NCBI GenBank assembly: GCA_001466705.2
Contig: LATX02000201.1
Location: 62,001 to 126,000 of the forward strand
DNA: 64,000 nt
Source: Moniliophthora roreri
Taxonomy: Eukaryota > Basidiomycota > Agaricomycetes > Agaricales > Marasmiaceae
Direction of reading: 5' to 3'
A program made the position numbers and the translations under genes. Position 1 is the first letter of the stretch. Every line of letters starts with the position of its first letter. The notes under the pieces were generated by a model. The model was not told the DNA's origin and searched no databases. It saw only the letters and a list, made by a program, of their open reading frames with translations. Positions 48,064 through 59,700 of this stretch are shown piece after piece.

Positions 48064-48386
48064 CACCTTTGGTTTCCATCAACCTCAACTGATAAGACGG
48101 CGCGATTAGGTCAAACGTGGCGTCTGATCAGACGGCAATTACAGTAAAAATGGCCACACCTCTCGGCACCCCTCGTCTGCCCTGCTCTGCTCCTCTTTCT
48201 GCATCTCCACTCTCTCTCAAAAATCTCCAAGTCTCCCATGGACCGTCTGCCGGCGTCAACCTCTGGCATCAGTTGACTCATTTCCGGCACCTGAACATCA
48301 ACCACGTTTCCGAATACATTCTCACACGCTCGCCATCGTCTTCCCACTGCCATCAACATCACCGGTGTTGTTGTTGTTGTCGCTGT
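48064..48386 (+). repeat. Left terminal inverted repeat of the KDZ element
   Basis: Pairs with 60495 to 60819. Where the two differ, this arm mostly has T for C or A for G in CpG context: GCCACACC against GCCGCACC, GGCATCAG against GGCGTCAG, TACATTC against TACGTTC, CCCACTG against CCCGCTG. It contains a perfect palindrome, CGTCTGATCAGACG, at 48121 to 48134, about 57 bp from the tip, a possible transposase or host-factor site. Confidence 0.9.
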
Positions 48387-48606
48387 AGATTCAGGGTGCG
48401 TCTTAGACACTTTTTTATTCTGCTCAGAATTGATTATTTACATTTTTCATAGGTATTATTGTAGATCCATCCCTGTACTTTACGGCTAAAATGAATCTAA
48501 AATTCCTTACACAATCGTGTCTGCATTGCCCGAGCTTTCCCTTTGAGATTGTTCACATTAGTTGAAGGAACTTCTTATTCTACTAGGTCTACAATTACAC
48601 GCCTAT

Positions 48607-50565
48607 TCAGCGACCTACTGACTTGGCTCTTCCTCTGCTCTTCGCCGCCGTCGCTTTATCAGCTGCACCACCCTTTCCATCCAACTCCACATGGCGTTTC
48701 TTACTCTTGTCGACTTCTGGCGCAATCTGGACCCTTTTGATTCTCTTTCGTCTGCTCATACCATTCCCGAGAGTTTCGGTTTCTTCATCCTCAGGCTTAC
48801 CACCATCTTCGGGTTCTTGGGGAAGATTATGAGAAGGCGAGAATTGTTGAGAAGGTGACTGAGGGGATTCTGCTGGCAGGAAGAGTGGTGAATCAGGTGG
48901 TGGAGTGTTGGAAAGTGTATTGTCTCGGATATTGTTGGGTGTGTTGGGGGCTGGAGGTGTGCTGGTGCTGACATGCCTAGGCCCTTGCTGTCCCTTCGGC
49001 TCTCGCTTACTTTTGGGTTTGGAGTTCGGTCTAACTCGGGGCTTGCTTTCGGACTTGTCAGAGTCCGAATCGTTGGATGAGGTCGACGATGATGACGAGC
49101 TTGAAGAGCTTGTCGGCGGTGCTAGCCTCTCGGCTGACGGCACCTTCTTCTTCCTAGTTGCGGGTTTGCTTGTAGCGGCAGGCTTGGTAGCAGTCTTCTT
49201 GGTCTTCTTGCCAGTGGCTTTCGGATTCTCAATGTCATCACCTTCGGCATTATCAGCTTCTGCCCCCTTCTCCTTTTCCAACTGTCGCCTCTTCTCCACA
49301 TATCCCTCCTTCCACTCTTCAAGCTCATCGGGATCCAAGTGTATGAACCCAATGGTTTCTTTGTCGAGGCCGTCTGCAAGGTATTGCAGCAGTCCAATCT
49401 TATTACTCATGCGACTCGGGTTCTGGAACGGTCCTGGCCAGTTCTTGGGGACGATGCCATGAACCAGTGTGAACTGCTCGTCAAATCGGTCCCACAGAAT
49501 CAGATTGACTGGCTGCCCGCCCAGTGCATCACCTGGATCCCCGTAAGTTCCGTACATTGAACATCTCTGCATGCAGACTTACTGAGCAGTTGCCTAGTCT
49601 TCTCACGAATCCGATACTTCAATGCCTTCGCCTTTTCATCGCTTCTAGTTGAGAGGTTTTCGGCTCTGCAACCTGCAATAGCAAACGCTTCAAGCTTGAA
49701 TCCAACCTGGTCCATATCCCAACTCCTCAAGATGACCTTCATATATGGCTCAATTGCGGGATTGGAAAAATACCACTTGGGAGCTGTGAACCCTTGAGTG
49801 TGGTTGCGTACAAGGACGAAGAAGCCTTCAAGTCCTATACGTTTCTTTGCGGTGGTGAGCTGTGCATATTCCAGTCATTTTTCTTGTGAACGTTGGACCA
49901 GAAGTTACACACCATTTTCTTCATGTTTGATGCGGTATTAGCGAAGTCTTGAGCATGCGCCCTTGCTGTTGGAAGCTTGATTCACTTGTATTCCAACTGC
50001 TTGGCGTATTTTTTGTACCTGTGGATGATCTGGCGCATTAAGGCCCGATTCTCTGGCCTACTCAACTGCCTGTACTCCTTGCCATACCATTTTGCAATTT
50101 GGACAGTGTTCAACCCAATAATGCCGCCTTGAGCCCTATCAGCGTTGTTGTGGGGAGCAAGACCAAATAACTTACTTTCCCTTAGATCACAAGCCTTCAC
50201 AAATTTCCATGCATTGTAGGGGTTAATTTTGTTCTGATGCCGCAACACACGAACCCCCCCTGGAAAAACATATCCTTGAAGTAATGCTCCTTCCTCTTGT
50301 ACTTCTTGGCCAGTGCAGCACAGCGGACCTCGAACTCTCTATTGAGATCCTTCATGTCCTGCTTAATCTCCTTACGCCTCTTCTTCCCTCGGTCTCTGCG
50401 ACTCTCGCGTTGCTGCGTGGTCAATGGAATTCTCTGAGGCTGGTAGTGACGAAGACATGGCTTGATGGTTCTGCTGGCCAGTGCAAATGTATATTTGGAT
50501 TTTGCAGTCCCTTTGGGGACATTGGGACGCTTTTCGTATGGCTTGTAGACCTTGATGGCGACCAT
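48607..50565 (-). pseudogene. KDZ-associated basic protein with possible HMG-like segment, about 618 codons
   Basis: I recognise this as a large basidiomycete-specific family, usually hypothetical, that often lies beside KDZ transposases. Start ATG 50565 (MVAIKVYKPYEKRP), then a Lys/Arg-rich region (RRDRGKKRRKEIKQDMKDL). Next comes INPYNAWKFVKA...GLNTVQIAKWYGKEYRQLSRPENRALM, an HMG-box-like arrangement (Pro-Tyr-N-A-W entry, then helices). Then GLEGFFVLVRN, WDMDQVGFKLEAFAIAGC and WPGPFQNPSRMSN appear in family order. A low-complexity Lys/Ser/Pro tail ends at 48607. Exons 49913 to 50565, 49583 to 49859 and 48607 to 49532. Damage: a one-base shift at a run of seven C (50254 to 50260) and an in-frame TGA at 49982 to 49984, where arginine would fit. 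DNA binding is inferred, not shown. Confidence 0.6.
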
Positions 50566-50786
50566 GTTGTAAGGTGGTGAGTTGCAGAAGGGGTGCAGAT
50601 AACGACCAGGTGCACAGAATCTCGACTGACTTGAATTTGTCTGATGATTCGGAAATAGATCTTTGCTACCTTGCGTTTGTCTTGCAAAAACTAAGTATTT
50701 ACCACCGATAGATTCTTTTGATATTTTCCAGTACAGCATGTGGGACATAGAAAGCAGGTAGATACGGATTTTACAGTATGGGAATG

Positions 50787-52260
50787 CTAGAGACCAGCCT
50801 TTAGCATTTGATACAGCATATAAACAGGCCCGACTGGAACGCTTGGCCTGATCGCACTCATGCGATGCATGAAATCAGTCAAATTGTGGGACTCACTAAA
50901 CGCTTCCACCGCTTCACGTGCCTTGAGCAGCCCATATCCATGTCGCTGAAGGTACATGAGAGTCCATCCCCCAACAGAAACGTCCAGCCCATTGAATACA
51001 TGAGTCCACTCTGAATCTCCAGGAACACTATCAAGCAATGCTGGTGGTGAGGTGCTTTGGCAGTTGATGGATGCATTGTCTACACCACTAGTGTCCTGAG
51101 CCCTGGTACTTGCCAGAATCCCATAGGCAGCATTGAGTTGACTAGGCGTCCAATCATTGAAATCCTCAAAGTTCTGCCACAGATCTTCGTCTATTCAGCA
51201 GTTAGTGATGTTATTAATTGAACAAAGAACACTAGATGCTCACCATCCAGCGCGCGGTGCGCTGCTGTGCTGTCAACACTTCCAACAACTGTCTGACGAT
51301 GTAAAAGGGCAGAATTGGCTGGAGAGCCTTGTTCTGTGGTGCTACGGTAAGCTAGTGTCCCGGGGCTATACGATTGGCGAGTAGCGTGGTAACTAGAAGA
51401 AGGCATGGAGCACAGTATGCTATGGGTGGGTGTATGAATTGGTGTATGACTCAGTGTGTGAGCAGGTATTGAGCGAGTTGGAGTGCGAGGTGGTGTTGCT
51501 GGAGTTGAGCGAGTGGGAGCTTGTGGCATCATTTGAGTTGAGCGAGTAGGAGTGCATGGTGCTTGGGAGTAGGGAGGTGGAGGGAGATGTTCTGTTGTGC
51601 TGGTGGAAATCTCCCTTCCAATTAGGTCATGTAATGGTGGATTGCCCTTTGTAAGCATGGCAAAAAACCCGCCTGCAAAGGTGTTGTGAATAGTGACAAC
51701 TGGCATGCGGCTACTAGTAGTCTGCCACCTGTTTTCCAATGCAGAATCGCTGTCATACCATCAGAGAAGAGTTGCCGAAGAAGGTGTGAACAGATACTCA
51801 CTGTCTGTAGTACAGACAAGTGTATTTCCCGATGTGAAATGCACAAAAAAAATCGGAAACCTGGTCCATCTGATAGCATAAGTCGTTGAAGTTGTCTGAG
51901 TGACACAGGTAATCAATTAGACCCTCGGGATTCTGTGCTAGTCCCAGAGATTCATCGATTACAGGTTGCAACAAACTCAGCAACTCCCTGCCCCTGCTCA
52001 CTGACGGTGCTTGAAAACAGATGGGCCAGCAAAATGAAGTCACATTATGCCTTATTCTACCCGGTATGAAGATTCTAAGAGAATTTAGAAATGCCATTAT
52101 CAATGCTAACCTGTAGGCAATGTAGATCATGTACTCACAGGTTCCTGAACGCTCCAGCCTGACTGTACGTGGTCCCAATAGAGGTTGTGAGCTCATAGGT
52201 TTGCTCACTAGGGTAGCAAAAGACATATCCTGGCTCTTGAAGAAGAATTTGAGGCTGCAT
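50787..52260 (-). pseudogene. KDZ-element accessory protein, unknown, Pro/Thr-rich, about 451 codons
   Basis: Function unknown. The first exon (52139 to 52260) starts MQPQILLQEPGYVFCYPSE. Exon 2 (51244 to 52074) runs through GRELLSLLQPVIDESLGL and a long Pro/Thr/Ser region with repeats of the type T-P-T-R-S, APTRSTPATPPRTPTRS and HTPIHTPTHS. Exon 3 (50787 to 51190) contains DLWQNFEDFNDWTPSQLNAAYGIL, then EWTHVFNGLDVSVGGWTLMYLQRHGYGLLKARE, and ends MLYQMLKAGL. Exon 2 needs two repairs to be open: one base too many at a run of eight A (51845 to 51852), and a TGA at 51761 to 51763. Its start lies about 460 bp from the TET/JBP start and the two genes diverge, so a shared promoter region is likely. 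Confidence 0.55.
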
Positions 52261-52719
52261 AACGATTGTCAATGGTGGTTGAAGTTGAGAATGATAAAAA
52301 GGCGCAGCGCGATCTACTAAGATCAAATCTTATCTTTCTGATGGAACTCTATGTGCATGCGTGTCTCTTGTGACCGTGACATTGGTTGCTTTCTTCACTG
52401 CCCATCAACTCTCTTTACTCCTTCAAGTTCTTCCATACTGTGCCAACAGTCAGGAACACCACTGGTATGAGCCTCATTTTTTCTTTTTAATTTCCCATCC
52501 ACCATATCACACCAAGCCTCCAGAGTACTCGAAGCCCGGGAAACTGTGAGAGCTGCGATGTAATGGCTCTTTGTTCTTCCTCTAGCACCTCATGCTTTCA
52601 CGGATACTCGAGGCCCAGGAATACGTGGTTGCAAAGCATGAGGGGCTAATCACTTGAAGCTCAACCCCTTTTGGCATTTGAGGTCATCCCAATTTGCTAA
52701 TGAAGCTCTTGCAGGTACT

Positions 52720-54277
52720 ATGGCTGCCTCTTTGGGGGTCAAACCGTTTCAGATCTCGAACTCTATCGACCTCAGCCCTCTGTTTCAGCAAGCATTCGAC
52801 AACGCAAACTATGTTGACCCCATCTTCTCGGAATCACCTCTTAGTTCGGCTTTTTCCTCTCCATCACATTCGATACCTGGAACCCCAGAATTGCTGCCAC
52901 AATCTTCTAATGCCGACATTCCTGATCTAGATGGCGGTCACTTGGCAGTATGCCGGTCTATTGGATCGTCTTCTGGATCAGTGGCACATACTGGGTCAAA
53001 GGAACGGTCAAAGAGCCGGGGCAAGCTGAATCACAAGAGGAAGCGTGAAGATGAGAAGGCGGATCTCGCTTCCAATGGTTTACCTCCAGTAATCAAATGG
53101 CGTCACATTGAACCAGCGGCTGAACATGTCAAAGTTGTAGATGTTGATCTTCAGGACTTTCGTGTGGCGAAGAATGGGTTTACAGGGTACCATTCTGATG
53201 CTGGTACACGAATAGGGGAGTATGCTCTGGACCAGATGGTGGGTCCTGATTCCCTGTTTGACTTTGATCTCCTGCCATGGAATGCCAGGTACGTTATAGC
53301 TTTCGAGTAACAAGTTATGATTGACGATCTGTTTTAGTTACAGCCTCCCAGTGGTGAACTAGGACTCTCGTCTTCTCCTTATTGGTGTGAGCAACCCCAA
53401 TGATCCAGAATGGACTTCTCTCTCCGAGAGAGCTGCAGATAAACTTGACAACTGGTGCAGCGAAGTTGCCTTCACAAAAAAGCAGCAGAAGGGCGGTCAT
53501 CGAGGGCCACTATTCATGCTAAACTGTGGTGTTGTTGCTGGCCAAGGCCTTCTGGTAAGCTCAGTTTGTATCAGTTTCATTACAAATTTCTGACGCCGTT
53601 AACAGAAACCTACAACCCGAAAGCAGGCCAATGCAAAGAGTGCTGCTGTGATCAATAAGCTTCACTGAGATAAGGACTTCCATCAGATTGCTGGACACAG
53701 CTCGGCAGCCTTCCAAATGTGGCAGAATGAGCTTTTTCAATCCTATGCTCAGAACTGACAGAAGCTTCTTGAACACAACTCATCTCTTGAATGGCCATAC
53801 AGCAACAGCATTTTTGCTGGCGTAGTATTCAACTTTGGCCCACATGTCGTCTCGCATGACCATGCTGACTATGAAAATCGTCCAGACGGTTTCTGTGCCA
53901 TCACAGCTCTTTGCCCGAGCCAGAATGGCTACAATTACACAAGAGGTGGGCACTTGATCCTTTGGGATCTTTGTCTTGTCATGGAGTTCCCTCCAGGCTC
54001 GACAATCCTCATTCCTTCCACTGTCTTTTGTCATTCAAATGTGGCCATAGCTCCAGATGAGCGTCGCATGTCCTTTGCACAGTATTCGTCTGGACACCTC
54101 TTCCACTTCGTAGAGTGAGGTTTCCGTTCTGAGGAAGATTTTCAAGCCTCTCTTACACCAGCTCAAAGGATCAAGGTGGAACAGAAGGACAGCAATCGGT
54201 GGCGGGAGGCCATTAACTACTTCTCCAAGTTGAGCGATGTTTCAAAGAGTGGTTCGAAGGGAAGGTCCTCTGCGTAG
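52720..54277 (+). pseudogene. Fungal TET/JBP-family 2OG-Fe(II) dioxygenase with intact active site but four nonsense codons
   Basis: TET/JBP enzymes oxidise 5-methylcytosine or thymine in DNA using 2-oxoglutarate, Fe(II) and oxygen. Exons 52720 to 53288, 53338 to 53554 and 53606 to 54277, all joins in frame (485 residues). The N-terminal third is polar with a nuclear-localisation-like basic patch (KSRGKLNHKRKRE). The catalytic domain runs from about GVSNPNDPEW through IAGHSSAAF, NSIFAGVVFNFGP, HDHADYENRPDGFCAITAL, GGHLILWDLCLVMEFPPGSTILIP, FCHSNV and ERRMSF. The iron ligands HxD (codons 53861 to 53869) and distal His (54032 to 54034) and the 2OG-binding Arg are all there. Stops: TAG 53360, TGA 53666, TGA 53756 and TGA 54116. 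The three TGA all fit former CGA. An upstream exon may exist before 52720, since TTGCAG precedes the ATG. Confidence 0.8.
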
Positions 54278-54683
54278 TTCTGTTTTGTGCTGCTTCATTT
54301 TACTTTGTATCTACTGTCTCCAACACGATGTAGTCTATGCAGCTAATTGCAAACATCTTGAAACACCATGATGTTGTACCTGTGGCATTGAACATTTGAG
54401 TGTTCACACGTTTATGACATGAATCTCACTGAACCTAATACATGTAAGGAATGCATTATTTATTCTTACAGTTAGTACAATGAACAGAAAGTAGTCAAAT
54501 AGCTCTTCAGCTCATAGGAACCAATGTTTAGGTAGTTTGGTGTGTGACGATTCAGTTGCATGTTACGGCGAACGATCATTTTGTTTTGATGCGCATCTTA
54601 TATTGTGCTAATTCCATTATCACCTTGTCCTCATTCCTCAACCTTTTCCAAATGACTCATGGTCATATAGAACAGCTATAGAA

Positions 54684-55900
54684 ATGTTCTGGAGTCTCAA
54701 ATGCATAGGAAGATCTTGGCGTCAATTGATAAAGGTGCGCATTCGCATGAGGTGATTTTCTCTTTTCTAACAACAATTCTTTCCAGAACAGTTCAGAATT
54801 CTTAAGACTGAGACAAGCAATAAGTGCGATGTTATCTATAGCATCAGTACTACTGTCAGCCCAAGTATTGAAGCATGATTTGCAAGGGGACTTGAATAAT
54901 AGACAGATACATGAGAAGTTGAGGTGATTTACTCTTGCACGGTGAGTGGTGATTTTCTCTTGCATGGTGAGTTTCAGTTGAAGTGAGGTTCTCTCTGGCA
55001 TTTCGGTGTTAAATAATTTCGTAACCTGCAGGTACAGTTCTTCCTTTACTCAAAGCTGTATTGCGACATGAGCTGCATCCCAAACATCGCACCTATCCTG
55101 AAGAGGATGAAGGATACCTTCCTACTGCTTCATTGCCAACCCCTCCTGGTTCCCCAATGCAGGAGGAAATGACTCCACTGCCTCCTTTCAACAACTACGA
55201 GCTCTATGACTTGCCTTGGCAAAATGAGCAGGAATGGAGAGAATTTGAACAAACCTGGTTATATGACGAGGAAGCTTGGGAGAGGGAGAAAGCTCGTCGA
55301 CGCGAAGAATGGGCCCAGTTGCCTCCTTCTTCACCACCACCAGTGTCAGAAGAGTCAGATATAGAAGATCATCAAAACAATAAAGAGAACGGTGCATATA
55401 TTTCCTCTTTATGCCTACAAAAACATTGCTTAAGTCTGTCGAGCAATCAGATACAGTCCTCGTGACCAATGGTGACTTTCAGAACACCAGGAATGTAAAC
55501 TCGATGCCAGAACACGTCAACTCAAGTGAATCATTGCGAGAGCGCTGGAGGTTCAACTCATTCTTGCGCTATTGGTCAAACCCACAGGTGCATCGGGAGA
55601 AAGCAAAGGAAAGAAAACAACGGTAAGCTTTTTATTATGTGCATCACCATCTGAGTTACTCATATTTTACAGTATTAAAAAACAGTATGAGAATGATCCA
55701 AATGGCAAGACAAAACAGATAGCTGCCCGAGAGAGACATCGAATGGCTCAGCGTCGTCATTGGGAGAAGTGTCGGGCAGAGATCAACAGGAAACAAAAGG
55801 AGCGACGGCAATGTGCAAAGTGGGTTTTGACTTGGCTCATCATTTTACTGCATACTGACAATCAGACAGGCAAGCAAGGGCCCAGGCGGATAATCCGTAA
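54684..55900 (+). CDS. KDZ-element accessory protein, unknown, acidic middle and basic C-terminus
   Basis: Unknown family, on the same strand as the TET/JBP gene and about 400 bp downstream. The confident part starts in an exon after CCTGCAG (55030) with VLPLLKAVLRHELHPKHRTY. An acidic Pro-rich region follows (LPTPPGSP, LPWQNEQEWREFEQTW, PPSSPPPVSEESD). Spliced exons then read DTVLVTNGDFQNTRNVN and SLRERWRFNSFLRYWSN, then a very basic helix (QIAARERHRMAQRRHWEKCRAEINRKQKERRQ) to a TAA at 55898. Three introns in this part join cleanly and no stop interrupts it. Two earlier exons (from ATG 54684, FWSLKCIGRSW, and LRLRQAISAMLSIAS) are plausible, but the join to 55030 is not in frame in my hands, so the start is uncertain. 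The basic helix suggests nucleic-acid binding. Confidence 0.5.
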
Positions 55901-56083
55901 AGCAGTGGGACAGGGTAACGATGTGGACGCGTTCTAGGCATCTTAATATTGTACTCCTTGTATAGTAGATAGAACGTCTGTCTGACTCCAAAAATTCAGT
56001 GTTTCATCAGCTGTATAGAACGTTGAGAGATCTGAAATATACTATTGAACACATGCATAGTATGTGATAAGAACAACATCCAA

Positions 56084-56711
56084 TCAGAACTCTAGACCAT
56101 ATGGGTGTCGAGATGCATACTCTTCCTCCTCTTTGTCCTCTTCCTTCCTCTGTGCCTCCTTCCAGGCATTCTCAGCTGCCTTATTCCAACGCCGGTAGGC
56201 CCTCTGACGTTCCAATTTAGTACACGACTGTTTCTTCTCTGCCTTGGAGTTCATGCGTTTGGATGTGCCTTCAGATTTGCGCTTTGCCGTGTTGAGTATG
56301 CTCTGCCAGTATGCAATGTCCAGCTCTTGCTCGCTTCCCTATGAGACGAAGGTCAGAAATAGAGATAGAGTACGCCTGACAAAGAAGACCGACGTCTGAG
56401 ATATAGTCTGTGCAATCAACGTCCTCCAGATTCAGTTCATTTGATGGGGGAGGCATTGTGGAATGCTTGCACTGGATTGGCTCTGGCTCTCTTTCAGAGA
56501 GCGGTACAAAATATTTCTTGCGAGGAAGGACAATCATCCCAAAGTCCAGGAAATCCAGGTCAGGATCTCCATTGTTTTGTTTGTGCTCCGTTGCCTGGAA
56601 ATTGAAGATTAGAATAATAAGCATGAGACGCAGACAGTATTTTACCTCACATATAGCATGCGCCTGGGGAGGGAGAATGATCCTTGCAACTTCAGTCTCT
56701 GAGTCAGACAT
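56084..56711 (-). CDS. Small KDZ-element accessory protein, unknown, 173 aa, intact
   Basis: Three exons: 56646 to 56711, 56394 to 56594 and 56084 to 56338, introns of 51 and 55 bp, all phase 0, no internal stops. The start MSDSETEVARIILPPQAH leads to an acidic region (GDPDLDFLDFGMIVLPRKKYF) and an acidic patch (NELNLEDVDC). A basic Lys/Arg/Glu-rich helix ends the protein (LERQRAYRRWNKAAENAWKEAQRKEEDKEEEE, then SRHPYGLEF). No domain recognised. It starts about 90 bp downstream of the transposase stop, on the same strand. The R-x-AYRRWNKAAENAWKEA run recalls the basic helix of the 54684 gene. It ends with a TGA stop, supporting normal use of TGA here. Confidence 0.6.
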
Positions 56712-56797
56712 GGTGGTGCAAGCAAGGGCTGGTGCAAGCAAAGCAATATAATCAAATTGGTCTACTACTAGCACCTGCATCACGACATTCACATTTA

Positions 56798-59700
56798 CTA
56801 AAAAAATTCCGCCTCATCCTCATCGTCGCTGTCGTCCAAGGTAAGGCGCTGCATGAATTCTAGAATGCCATTGTCATAGGCCTCCTTGTCCAACCGCAAA
56901 ACTGGTTCATCTTCAGGTTCGCTAGGTAGATCCCTGCCTTGACGCGCAGTAGTGGTGGAAGCACCGTCATCTGCCAACCGGAGCCCGAGAACTGATGTTG
57001 CCCAGTCAGGGAGCGGCACAGAATCTGTAATTGAGGAGTCGCGGTTGATTCGCTGACCAGGTAAAAGATTACCTGGAAACTGAAACGTCAGTGAAGTCAA
57101 AGATAGGAAATGCTAATATGCACCCGTGAATCCATTAAGCTTGCTTGTTTGAACCAGCTTCTCTGCGAGACGCTCATGAATTGCAAGCCGATACTTGAGT
57201 TGTCAGTTCAATTCAAAAGCCCAAGCTTCAGATTCACATTTGGATACGGCAGCCAAGTAGTCAGCATTGTCATCCAGCATGAAGGTGATCAGTCGGCGGA
57301 TCTCCACATTCAAGCACCTGATCTCCTCCTCAGCTCGCTTGATACTGAAATGATATTGCATCATTTTCCGATTCTCAGGCTTGGTCCATGCGAGTTGTGT
57401 GATATCGATATGAGAATCCTTGAGAACATCGAAGTCAACGAGAGCAACCATTTTCAAAACCTCTTCGATCTGTAGCTGCTGGCGTCCTATCTGTTCCGCA
57501 GCCTTGTTGAACGACTTGAGTGCAGTTCGTATAGCGCCTGAACGGGATTTGAGAGCATTGCTGATCTGGGTACGCTGTGAGTAACCTGAAAGGTTGTTGG
57601 ATATCAGATGTCGTATATCAAATAGATAGGGTAATAGAAGACGCACATATCTCGCTGCTGTTTAATTTCGTCAGCTCAAATAGCCGCTGAACGACTAAAT
57701 GTTCAAGCTTATCCAAGGCCCGATGGTACTCCCGTTCTGCTAAACCGGTCAACGCATTCTTGTAGTGCTTTGAATGCTCCTTCCAACGCTCTTCAATACC
57801 GTGCTCTATCTCAAAGTCAGCAACCTCTTCTTCGATCAATTGATGGCGTTTCAGTGTTGTGCGATTCTGGACTCGTATCCTTGTCTGCTCCGAGCTCAGT
57901 AGCAATCGGCCTTCTGGGGTATTGAGCGCGTTATACTTCTCCCTAGCTTCCACAGACTCTTTTCTGATAAGAAAGTCAATATTTGAAAACATCAAAATCG
58001 GTTAGAAACACGCACTCTGCTGCCCAGAGCTTTTGTAATAGCTCAGCATAATCCAGCTCCACAGTAACCTCCGGAGGATGTTTGAAGTCCCTATTGAAAT
58101 GTTCACGTTCACGTTCTAGGAAGCCTTCACAGTCTAGTCGTGTTATTCCCCTCTGAGCGCACATCTCCTCTAGTAAGGGACGTTCCCTTGCAAGGCGGCC
58201 CAAGGCTTGGCGATAATTCTGATAAATGAAGTTCCCTGTAGACACACACATCAGTCAAATTTAGAACGATTGGAGTTTGCAACATTACCAGAAGTTGCAT
58301 GCTTGTCATCATCATGAAAGCTGAAATGCTCCTGTATTGCTTGGCGACGGTGAAACGGCGTGGTGAGCCGGGTAGTAGAAGCCAAGCCGTTAGAGAGAGC
58401 AAACGTCCGCTCACACTCCTCGAAGTCTTCAAGGCCAACGCCATTAGTGTATTGAGGATGCCAATTGACCTGGCACTTCCGATTATGTGCATGTCCGTGG
58501 AACGCTGGTACAACCCCAATAAGCCGACTCTCAATGACCTTGTCACGAAGCTTGGCGCTACGACGCAACGTCTTGAAGAAGGCACACATGATATCATATG
58601 CAACGGCAACGTCCTTCCCAAATCAGTCAATGAGGGAATTGACAACTGCTAGCGGATATTTCATTCTGTTCCCACAAGGTCAGCAGTTTAGAATATCGGA
58701 AAAATAGTCAACACACAGCTCACCGCTGCGCACCATGTCACATATAACGAGAACGTGCCCATGGCGGCATGTTGCCAGAAAAATCCCCGTTATTGCAAAT
58801 AATGCGAACATCTGTTTTCGTGACTCGGGCCCCGCATTCTTCCAACGCTCAACACAGACATCAACGCTAGACTTGAGTTCGTCGGTCTCATCGGCACTGA
58901 GCATTGGGATATCAGTATCGACGTAACCTTCCACATCTTCGGGAGCGGCGGACTGTTTCTGCACGGATAATGTATCAGCGGTGCATCGGGGCGTAGCAAA
59001 TTAAGACATACCTTTTTCCCCTTCTTTTGAGCATTCCTGACCTCATTGGCAAACTCGTTCACCTCTGCATCCTCTAGCCAGCGACACTCATAGAGTTTCT
59101 GTGGATCCTCACGCACTTGTCCAGACTTGAGAAGGGCATCAAAAAGCTTGAGTGATTAGCATCGATGGAACTAGTTGAGGCTCGCCCTCCAGATGGTACA
59201 TACATAGCGGACATAAGATTTCGTCATAGAGCATCCGTTCGTCGCGGCCCAGGTAGTATACTGTGAGGTTGTGAATCTCTCGCATGATTGCGAGGTAGGC
59301 GTCGTACGAGGTTCGGAGCTGATCTTCAAGGTGGCCGTCCCGAGGTATCTAGCAGAAGGGAGTAAGATATTGCTGATTTGTGAATAGGGAATTGTTGTAG
59401 CTTACCCGATGAATGTGTTGAAGTGAACGAGCAAATGTATCAATGCTGTATTTTGGGCAGACTCGGTGTATTTGCCGGTATTGCTCCAAGAACGACAGCG
59501 AGAATGCAATTGTGGGTTGTTCAGCACTCCCACCAAGGAACCCATGTCGGAGAAGTGATTCATTGATTGACTGAGATTCTGGAGTATGGAAGAGTTTGCG
59601 TTCTCCAAAGACTATTCAGAAGGGCATGCGTAAGTGGGAAATGTCGTTAAGGCTGCTACTACTCACAATTCCAGTCCATTGTCCGAATCAACCAACAATC

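Noticed and set aside
48117..48452. Open frames over the KDZ ends (also 60338 to 60766 and 60449 to 60772)
   Set aside because: They are the same inverted-repeat sequence read in both directions; terminal repeat, not gene.
48905..49462. 185-codon plus-strand frame
   Set aside because: Antisense shadow of the last exon of the 48607 to 50565 gene.
59141..59230. An extra intron with GTATGT and GCTAAT signals in the transposase
   Set aside because: Neither possible donor keeps the CRWLEDAEV frame, and the skipped part (YHLEGEPQLVPSML) fits the family; a one-base shift explains it better.
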